Below, piece after piece: positions 59,136-64,000 of a stretch of 64,000 nt of DNA. This DNA is from an uncultured Bacteroidota bacterium (GTDB lineage Bacteria; Bacteroidota; Bacteroidia; B-17B0; Aurantibacillaceae). Within the stretch, counting starts at the first letter, position 1. Every line of letters starts with the position of its first letter. The notes under the pieces were generated by a model that worked only from the letters and a program-made list of their open reading frames with translations, was not told the DNA's origin and searched no databases. A program made the translations under genes and the position numbers. The DNA lies in assembly GCA_937873155.1 (NCBI GenBank), contig CALMVZ010000009.1, forward strand, positions 1 to 64,000. Direction: 5' to 3'.

Positions 59136-59706
59136 GATAGTGGTAGCCGTTACAGGTGCCAGCGGAAGCATTTATGCTAAAGTATTGTTAGATAAACTAA
59201 AACTGGCGGCGGATCAGATAGAAACTGTTGCAGTTGTGATGAGCGATAACGCTAAAGATGTCTGGAAACACGAATTAAAATCAGATAGTTTTTCTTCTTA
59301 CGGCTATAATTTTTATGGGAAGACAGATTTCAACGCGCCTTTTGCATCAGGTTCTTCAAAATTCGATTGCATGATCGTTTGCCCGTGCAGCATGGGAACA
59401 CTCGGACGGATTGCAGGTGGTATAAGTAATGATCTTATTACGCGTGCAGCGGATGTGATGTTAAAGGAACGCCGTAAGTTAATTTTAGTAACGCGTGATA
59501 CGCCTTTGAGTTTGATCCATATCAATAATATGAAAACGGTGACAGAAGCCGGTGGTATCATAGCGCCCGCATCTCCTTCTTTTTATTCAGTCCCAACTGA
59601 TTTTGAGGCTTTGGTTTCTACGGTTGTTGATAGGGTCATCGATATTGCAGGACTAGAGATCCCGACCTACAGATGGGGTGCTGAAGGAAGCCGTTTAAAT
59701 AAATAA
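59113..59706 (+). CDS. ubiX: flavin prenyltransferase UbiX
   Basis: A 197-aa enzyme that makes prenylated FMN, cofactor of UbiD-type decarboxylases. Seen: IVVAVTGASGSIYAKVLLDKL (residues 8-28, FMN loop with G-A-S-G-S), VCPCSMGTLGRIAGGISNDLITRAADVMLKERRKLILVTRDTPLS (substrate and dimer contacts, P-C-S-M-x-T-L motif) and PASPSFYSVPTDFEALV. Complete length. The start is GTG 59113, inside the end of the outer-membrane protein gene. No ubiD homologue is in the window. Confidence 0.94.
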   Translation: MSQQKKYKIVVAVTGASGSIYAKVLLDKLKLAADQIETVAVVMSDNAKDVWKHELKSDSFSSYGYNFYGKTDFNAPFASGSSKFDCMIVCPCSMGTLGRIAGGISNDLITRAADVMLKERRKLILVTRDTPLSLIHINNMKTVTEAGGIIAPASPSFYSVPTDFEALVSTVVDRVIDIAGLEIPTYRWGAEGSRLNK

Positions 59707-59781
59707 CCCCAAACAATAAGTATTTAGGGCAAGGTTGTGACTTTTTAATTTCCCTGAATTATGCTCTTAAAATTGTAAAAC

Positions 59782-60465
59782 ATGAAATATTTTTTGCTGT
59801 TTATTGCTTGTCTTCTTTTTGGAAGTTCAGTTATTTCTCAAAACTTAAAACCAACTGATAAACTTGCTTTATTAAAAGGTACGGTAACTAATTTCAAAGG
59901 AAAACCTTTAGGAAAAGAGATCATTATGTTCTACAATGAAAAAACAAAAGCCCTTGTTAAAGTAAATACCGATGCTAACGGAAAATTTGAAGCGCTGATC
60001 CCTGTTGGAGGTGTTTATGCTTTAAAATACAAAACATTTACTGCAGATGTGGATTATACAAAAATGGAAATTCCGAATGATAAAGAAGCAACTTACGAAG
60101 TCGGCATTAAAATTGAACCACCGAAAGATTTTGTTTTAGAGAATGTGTATTTCGATACCGGAAAATCTTCATTGAAACCAAATTCATTCAAAGCTTTGAA
60201 TGATCTTGTCGAGATCCTGAAAATAAAGAACACAATGGTTGTGGAAATTCAGGGTCATACTGATAATGTCGGGAAAGACGAAGACAACATGAAATTATCG
60301 CAGGACAGGGCAGATGAAGTGAGAAAATACCTGGTATCGAAAGGAATTGAAACTGCCCGTGTAACGTCAAAAGGTTACGGACCCACCATGCCTGTTGCTG
60401 ATAATACAGACGACAAAGGCAAGGCAAAGAACAGAAGGACGAGTTTGAAAGTGATAAAGGAATAG
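59782..60465 (+). CDS. OmpA family protein
   Basis: A 227-aa secreted or outer-membrane-attached protein. Signal peptide MKYFLLFIACLLFGSSVISQ; then a CarboxypepD/transthyretin-like beta domain (about residues 30-110, LLKGTVTNFKGKPLGKEIIMFYNE) and a C-terminal OmpA peptidoglycan-binding domain (about 118-227: VYFDTGKSSLKPNSFKALND, VEIQGHTDNVGKDEDNMKLS, QDRADEVRKYLVSKGIETARV, KGYGPTMPVADN and KNRRTSLKV). The TDN and NRR residues that bind diaminopimelate are kept. It has no barrel, so it probably anchors another envelope part to the wall. Confidence 0.92.
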   Translation: MKYFLLFIACLLFGSSVISQNLKPTDKLALLKGTVTNFKGKPLGKEIIMFYNEKTKALVKVNTDANGKFEALIPVGGVYALKYKTFTADVDYTKMEIPNDKEATYEVGIKIEPPKDFVLENVYFDTGKSSLKPNSFKALNDLVEILKIKNTMVVEIQGHTDNVGKDEDNMKLSQDRADEVRKYLVSKGIETARVTSKGYGPTMPVADNTDDKGKAKNRRTSLKVIKE

Positions 60466-60467
60466 GG

Positions 60468-61166
60468 TTATTCTATTGCGATTTTTCCTTCGCTGACTTG
60501 ATTTTTATTTTCTAAGATCAGGTAATGATATAAGCCTTTAGCTAAGTTATTAGTGATGATTTGATTTTCTCCCTGCGTTATTTTTTGTCCGTAAACTTTT
60601 TGTCCGAGTGAATTTACTAAAATAAGCTCACCATTTTTTATATCTGAATCGACCTGTAATTTGAAGGAACCATTATTTGGGTTTGGGTAGAGCTTTATAG
60701 TAATTTTATTTCTGTTGATCTCGTTTATACCCGTAAAACAATTAATAAACGGAAACGTTATTGAGCTACAAGTTAAAGGTGTATAACCCGGCCCATTTAA
60801 ATTGGCAGGGTCATTAATTGTAGCACCGGGTTCCACAACGATGATTCTTCCGCTTTGCCAGCCGGTTGGAATGACATTCAAAGTTCCGCCATTTTTGATA
60901 TAAATGAGCGCAGAGCGTCGTTCGCCCCCCTTCCAAAAATAGGTAGCTCCAGGGCTAATAAAAATTTGAAGATCACCACCCAGGATAGTATCGTAGACAG
61001 TTGCACTGTCACATAAATAATATTGTGCATAAGGAGTATACGAAGGGGTGCTTGAGATACCCGGATAGAATACAACATCCGGTATTAAAGCGGACATATT
61101 ACAAGAAGGGCCTTGTCCTAAAAGCAAATTTGTAAGTATACTAAAGATAAAAACGAGCTTTTTCAT
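60468..61166 (-). CDS. T9SS type A sorting domain protein
   Basis: A 232-aa secreted protein: signal peptide of MKKLVFIFSILTNLLLGQG type, a short beta-helix-like central domain (SPGATYFWKGGERRSALIYI, NGGTLNVIPTGWQSGRIIVV) and a C-terminal T9SS signal (ITIKLYPNPNNGSFKLQVDS, LILVNSLGQKV, LAKGLYHYLILENKNQVSEG). It is small for a T9SS client, only about 140 residues of cargo. Convergent with the ompA-like gene at 2 bp. Role unknown; a surface adhesin is possible. Confidence 0.83.
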   Translation of the reverse strand: MKKLVFIFSILTNLLLGQGPSCNMSALIPDVVFYPGISSTPSYTPYAQYYLCDSATVYDTILGGDLQIFISPGATYFWKGGERRSALIYIKNGGTLNVIPTGWQSGRIIVVEPGATINDPANLNGPGYTPLTCSSITFPFINCFTGINEINRNKITIKLYPNPNNGSFKLQVDSDIKNGELILVNSLGQKVYGQKITQGENQIITNNLAKGLYHYLILENKNQVSEGKIAIE

Positions 61167-61240
61167 TTTAGATAAAGGTAATAAATATTGGTTATAAAGG
61201 TAAAGCCCTTGCTTAAGCCTATTAAAGAATAAGAAATTAG

Positions 61241-61248
61241 TATATTTG
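61241..61248 (+). promoter_or_regulatory. -7 promoter box of tRNA-Ser (TATATTTG)
   Basis: A perfect TAnnTTTG match, 11 nt before the first base of tRNA-Ser. Confidence 0.6.
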
Positions 61249-61259
61249 CCCCTCGTTTT

Positions 61260-61345
61260 GGAGACTTGTCAGAGTGGTCGAACGAGCACGCCTGGAAAGT
61301 GTGTATACCCAAAAGGTATCGAGGGTTCGAATCCCTCAGTCTCCG
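61260..61345 (+). tRNA. tRNA-Ser (anticodon GGA)
   Basis: An 86-nt class II tRNA: acceptor GGAGACT/AGTCTCC, D arm around GTCAGAGTGGTCGAACGAGC, anticodon arm CACGC-CTGGAAA-GTGTG with GGA, a long variable arm (TATACCCAAAAGGTATC region) as needed for seryl-tRNA synthetase, and T arm GAGGGTTCGAATCCCTC. Discriminator G. CCA is not encoded. A -7 box and terminator make it a single transcription unit. Confidence 0.97.
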
Positions 61346-61354
61346 CTGGTAGTA

Positions 61355-61382
61355 CAAAAAGGCGCCATTGGCGCCTTTTTTC
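61355..61382 (+). terminator. intrinsic terminator of tRNA-Ser
   Basis: AAAAAGGCGCC-ATT-GGCGCCTTTTTT, a perfect stem with A and T tails, 10 nt after the tRNA. Confidence 0.92.
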
Positions 61383-61806
61383 GTTTTATGCAATGTTGAA
61401 AATCCTGATTTTCAAAAGCGGAGGAAAATGAAAAATGCGTTCGAAGAACCACTTTTTGTATTTTGACTCAGGGTGTAAAGGAATCCTGAAAATAATCCCT
61501 CCTTCACCCCAAAGGTTATCAAACGATATTTACATAATTCAAAGTGAAAAGAATGAATCTTTTTATAGGGGATTCAGTGAAAACTGAAAGCGAGAGAAAA
61601 ATCTTAGAAGGCAACTATAGAAAGGCATTTAAGGTCATGGTTCCTCGTAAATATTTGTGATAAATAGTTACGGATAACTTTAAAGCAAAACAAAGGCAAG
61701 ACCGAATTTTACTTTTTTAAGGATGTAGGAAACAGGTGTTTGTTTATCTAATAACAGAGAATGTGCGTTTTGTAAACAAACCGTTGACAATACTGTCAAC
61801 GGTTTG
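61383..61806. other. gene-poor gap with a 13-bp stem at its end
   Basis: 424 bp after tRNA-Ser without a supported gene. A 35-codon frame at 61553-61660 (MNLFIGDSVKTESERKILEG, then NYRKAFKVMV) has a coding look but no recognisable relative. At 61777-61806 lies the perfect hairpin CAAACCGTTGACA-ATAC-TGTCAACGGTTTG, next to the stop of the DUF4199 gene, probably its terminator. The position behind a tRNA gene is where islands often insert, but I see no integrase or attachment repeat. Confidence 0.5.
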
Positions 61807-62313
61807 CTAGGGCTCGTCTTTTTTAAAGTACTGCATTAAGCAAAAAGTAATTATGAAAGCTCCGGCCAATCCTTCAAATATCGTTGCGCCGGCTACTGTG
61901 ATCGGATTTGAACCAACTCCGAAATAGTGCCCGATTCCGGTTAATACCGAAGGGTATAAAGAAGTATAGATCAGCAAGAACAGAGCATGAATACCAACTG
62001 ATACTAATGAAGTGTACATGCCTACTTTAAATCCTTCAAAATAATCAACACTGCCTCCTTTGCCATTCGGACTTATGTTTTGAATTGCGAAGTAAGAGCC
62101 AAACGCGAGCAAGAACATGTTGATAACGCTTAATTCATGAATTTCTAAACGATTAGTTATTCCGCACAAAGCCAGAAAACTGGTTATTAATAGTATTGAA
62201 GTAAGAATGCCATTCTTTAAACAAATTTTATGAATGGTATCACCTGAATTTTGCCTGTGAAACTGCTTGTTCTCCGATAAGCTTTTGTTTCTGAATAAAT
62301 CAAATGTTGCCAT
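61807..62313 (-). CDS. DUF4199-like membrane protein
   Basis: A 168-aa integral membrane protein with four helices (about residues 35-55, 60-80, 95-120 and 140-160). The overall pattern, a first pair of helices, then GSVDYFEGFKVGMYTSLVSVGIHALFLLIY and a last helix with IFEGLAGAFIITF, is that of DUF4199 proteins of Bacteroidota, which have no known role. The N-terminal 30 residues are polar. The stop codon follows directly on a 13-bp hairpin. Confidence 0.68.
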   Translation of the reverse strand: MATFDLFRNKSLSENKQFHRQNSGDTIHKICLKNGILTSILLITSFLALCGITNRLEIHELSVINMFLLAFGSYFAIQNISPNGKGGSVDYFEGFKVGMYTSLVSVGIHALFLLIYTSLYPSVLTGIGHYFGVGSNPITVAGATIFEGLAGAFIITFCLMQYFKKDEP

Positions 62314-62341
62314 GATAATATTTAGTTTAAGTTTTCAATTT

Positions 62342-62377
62342 AAAAAGGGGGCGGCATTTTCCGCCCCCAATTTTTTT
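62342..62377 (-). terminator. intrinsic terminator of hsp20
   Basis: GGGGGCGG-CATTTT-CCGCCCCC with T runs on both sides, 6 nt after the hsp20 stop. Very GC-rich for this genome. Confidence 0.9.
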
Positions 62378-62382
62378 GTTTG

Positions 62383-62850
62383 TTAGGTGATTGAAATTTG
62401 TTTTAATAATTTTGGTTTTGCAGGTTCTTTTTTAGGAACCATGATGTGTAAGATCCCATCTTTGTAATTGGCGCTTATTTCATCGGCTTTTACCAAATCT
62501 TCAGGTAAATTAAACGAGCGGCTGAACGATTGGTAGCTGAATTCTTTTCGAGAATATTTACCGTCCTCGCTATTTTTTTCGGTTTTGTTTTCTTTTTGAA
62601 CTGATATCACAAGCGTGTCCTGTTCTAATTCAACCTTAAAATCTTTCTTTTCCATGCCGGGTGCAGCCATCTCGAGCTCAAAAGCCGTATCAGTTTCTTT
62701 TACATTTACGGCAGGAACAGAGTTAACGTTACTAACCGCGCGGAATGGCAGTTGGAAAAGATCTCTTGTTAAAAAATCATCGAATAACGATGGGAATTCA
62801 GGAAACAAATGGTTATTACCATTACCGTTCCATTTCATTACTGATTTCAT
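62383..62850 (-). CDS. Hsp20/alpha-crystallin family small heat-shock protein
   Basis: A 155-aa ATP-independent chaperone that holds unfolding proteins in oligomers. The N-terminal arm (FPEFPSLFDDFLTRDLFQLP) leads into the alpha-crystallin domain (about 48-140): VNVKETDTAFELEMAAPGME, KKDFKVELEQDTLVISVQKE and the closing YKDGILHIMVPKKE with the G-x-L motif; the tail has the I-x-I-like LLKQISIT. Regulation: the gene has an AGGAGG ribosome-binding site, which is rare in this phylum, and a palindrome in its leader, so translation or transcription may be controlled by stress. Confidence 0.94.
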   Translation of the reverse strand: MKSVMKWNGNGNNHLFPEFPSLFDDFLTRDLFQLPFRAVSNVNSVPAVNVKETDTAFELEMAAPGMEKKDFKVELEQDTLVISVQKENKTEKNSEDGKYSRKEFSYQSFSRSFNLPEDLVKADEISANYKDGILHIMVPKKEPAKPKLLKQISIT

Positions 62851-62855
62851 TTTGT

Positions 62856-62888
62856 CCTCCTTTTCTTTATGTCACGCTGTGACGTGAC
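62856..62888 (-). promoter_or_regulatory. strong AGGAGG ribosome-binding site and GTCAC palindrome before hsp20
   Basis: On the minus strand AGGAGG (62861-62856) lies 5 nt before the ATG, the only full Shine-Dalgarno that I noticed in the window. Upstream, GTCAC-AGC-GTGAC (62883-62871) is a perfect 5-3-5 palindrome with an extra GTCAC at 62888-62884, a possible operator. Confidence 0.65.
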
Positions 62889-62905
62889 CGGTTAATTAAT
62901 TGTTT

Positions 62906-63412
62906 TTATATTGTTTTCTTTTTTTGATATCCGTTAGGGTAATTTCGTTTCATAAAACTGCGTTTGATCGAATCCATCTGCTGATACATGTCTTCAAACA
63001 TTTTGTTATTCAGTTCAAACCTCTTTTGAAAATAGTCATCGTTAAAAAAGTCATATTTGAATAATGAATCGTTAAAGAAAATATTATTAGTTCTGCGATC
63101 CATTAGATTCGGATAACTTTTTTCAAAGAAGGAACGAAAACTGCTGAATATACTATCGTTTCCTAATTGCATTGATCCTTTCGGGCTTGAATAGAAGTAA
63201 GAGTAAGTAGAATCGAACTTCACTATGTTACCTTTATCATCGTACTGCTTGTTAACTTTTACATCTACTCTTGGCTTACCCAAAGAATCTCCTTTTAGCG
63301 GCGCTACTTTTTTTGTTTCAGCAAGCTCGGATCTTTCTTTTTGGGTTTGGCCATTACAACCGGAAAAAACCACAAAAAGAAAGCTGACCAGCATTATTTT
63401 CATTGTTTTCAT
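62906..63412 (-). CDS. hypothetical lipoprotein
   Basis: A 168-aa lipoprotein: lipobox VFSGC (Cys19 after MKTMKIMLVSFLFVVFSG), followed by a Lys/Glu-rich linker and the segment VNKQYDDKGNIVKFDSTYSY, which looks like the KYDxxGNI-type strand used by RHS/MORN-like envelope proteins, then a helical, Phe- and Asp-rich C-terminal half (SSFRSFFEKSYPNLMDRRTN, FNDDYFQKRFELNNKMFEDM). Not recognised. It is 56 bp upstream of hsp20 on the same strand, so it may be in the same stress operon. Confidence 0.68.
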   Translation of the reverse strand: MKTMKIMLVSFLFVVFSGCNGQTQKERSELAETKKVAPLKGDSLGKPRVDVKVNKQYDDKGNIVKFDSTYSYFYSSPKGSMQLGNDSIFSSFRSFFEKSYPNLMDRRTNNIFFNDSLFKYDFFNDDYFQKRFELNNKMFEDMYQQMDSIKRSFMKRNYPNGYQKKKTI

Positions 63413-63472
63413 TTTTTCCTGTTTTTAAATAATCTAAATCAATGTATCTGTCAACTCAAATTTGCGTTTAGT

Positions 63473-63844
63473 TTAAGGCGGCACTTTAATGTCATTGTTG
63501 AAGTGGTTAAACAAAAAAGGTTTATATCTGTTAGTCCTTCTTCGACTGAGCGAAAGAGGCCTTGAAACTAATTTAATATTAAGTGCCTGCGGAAGTAAGA
63601 TTACCGGCGTCTTAACAGAGGTAATCGGCAAATTTTGATGTTTACCGTTTAAAGGACTAAAGATGTATTGATCTTTATTAAACCAATCGGGAGTAGATAG
63701 TTTAATATCTGAAATACCCTTAGGTGCGACACATAAGGCATCACAATGTGTAACGCTTGTGAGATATGTATACCCGGGAGAAAGGTTACCGGGAGACTGA
63801 AGGCCCCAAAGGGACAAAATTAATATGAATACCGCTCTTTTCAT
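63473..63844 (-). CDS. hypothetical secreted protein
   Basis: A 123-aa protein with a good signal peptide (MKRAVFILILSLWGLQSPG). The mature part contains two cysteines (HCDALC) and a basic tail (SRRRTNRYKPFLFNHF). No family is recognised, and the tail is encoded in a stretch that may be a repeat-like intergenic sequence (GACTGAGCG region), so the true end may differ. Start ATG 63844 follows an AGAAGAAAA purine run. The first gene of the hsp20 strand block. Confidence 0.45.
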   Translation of the reverse strand: MKRAVFILILSLWGLQSPGNLSPGYTYLTSVTHCDALCVAPKGISDIKLSTPDWFNKDQYIFSPLNGKHQNLPITSVKTPVILLPQALNIKLVSRPLSLSRRRTNRYKPFLFNHFNNDIKVPP

Positions 63845-63962
63845 TTTTCTTCTGTTAAAGTGTTCAACAAAATCTGAATTCCAAGATTTGATATTTTATT
63901 CTCTCTGTTTCTTTTTATTTTTATTTAAGTTTTTCTGATTATGTATTATCAATTGCTGTACC

Positions 63963-63996
63963 GAGTCAAAAAAGTGAACTTTTGACTCAATTTTTT
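63963..63996 (+). terminator. hairpin with T tail at the window end
   Basis: GAGTCAAAA and TTTTGACTC (63963-63971 and 63980-63988) form a 9-bp stem followed by TTTTTT on the plus strand. No plus-strand gene lies just upstream, so it may end a short transcript or belong to a feature beyond the window. Positions 63845-63962 hold nothing else. Confidence 0.5.
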
Positions 63997-64000
63997 GTTA

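Noticed and set aside
61383-61806. Integrated island with attachment repeat at tRNA-Ser
   Set aside because: I found no second copy of the tRNA 3' end and no integrase in the following 2.6 kb.

Overview
The window looks like chromosomal DNA from a member of the Bacteroidota; I cannot place it below phylum with confidence. The evidence is three proteins with type IX secretion (T9SS) C-terminal sorting domains, many -7 promoter boxes of the TAnnTTTG type that this phylum's main sigma factor uses, few Shine-Dalgarno sequences, CarboxypepD-TonB receptors, a GWxTD protein, many lipoproteins, and low GC. I see no rRNA, CRISPR array, prophage or complete insertion sequence. Two tRNA genes are present (His-GTG and Ser-GGA).

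Layout. 1-7.6 kb: a GNAT acetyltransferase, several unrecognised secreted or lipoproteins, a T9SS protein with three internal repeats, and an ECF sigma / small membrane anti-sigma / periplasmic Spy-CnrX-like sensor operon. 7.6-11 kb: polysaccharide initiation (sugar transferase, Gfo/Idh oxidoreductase). 11-15.7 kb: isoaspartate methyltransferase, an outer-membrane barrel, a metallophosphoesterase, then a small accessory patch holding a GxxExxY nuclease-fold gene between 27-bp inverted repeats and an orphan integrase N-terminal domain. 15.7-25.8 kb: a TonB-type receptor, a tightly packed aminotransferase / methyltransferase / CNNM-CBS cluster, and two POT peptide transporters. 25.9-32.5 kb: a polyhydroxyalkanoate (PHA) locus (phaB and phaJ on one strand; phaE, a GT-C-like membrane protein and class III phaC on the other), followed by an antitoxin gene and a frameshifted ParE/RelE toxin. 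32.6-43.2 kb: housekeeping genes (fabD, alanine dehydrogenase family, tadA, gap) mixed with hypothetical genes. 43.2-43.7 kb: a tandem palindromic repeat array. 43.7-56.2 kb: pruA, parB-parA, UPF0173 hydrolase, GWxTD protein, AI-2E exporter family, tRNA-His, flippase, pyrD and HMG-CoA lyase. 56.4-64 kb: LRR protein, ubiX, OmpA, T9SS protein, tRNA-Ser, a 424-bp gene-poor gap and a small hsp20-centred stress group.

How the parts fit. The PHA locus is the clearest functional unit. PhaB reduces acetoacetyl-CoA and PhaJ hydrates enoyl-CoA, both giving (R)-3-hydroxyacyl-CoA for the PhaC-PhaE synthase; the two arms diverge from a shared 230-bp region with a good promoter on each side. Catalytic residues of PhaC and PhaB match the characterised enzymes by constant offsets. 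No thiolase or depolymerase is in the window.

Less expected signals are: one 17-bp palindrome placed at exactly the same distance from identical -7 boxes of two otherwise unrelated small genes; the inverted-repeat-bounded GxxExxY gene; at least four families of intergenic hairpin repeats; and many -7 boxes only 3-8 nt from start codons, suggesting leaderless or very short-leader mRNAs. Several nominal TTG start codons fall inside the promoter itself and were moved downstream.
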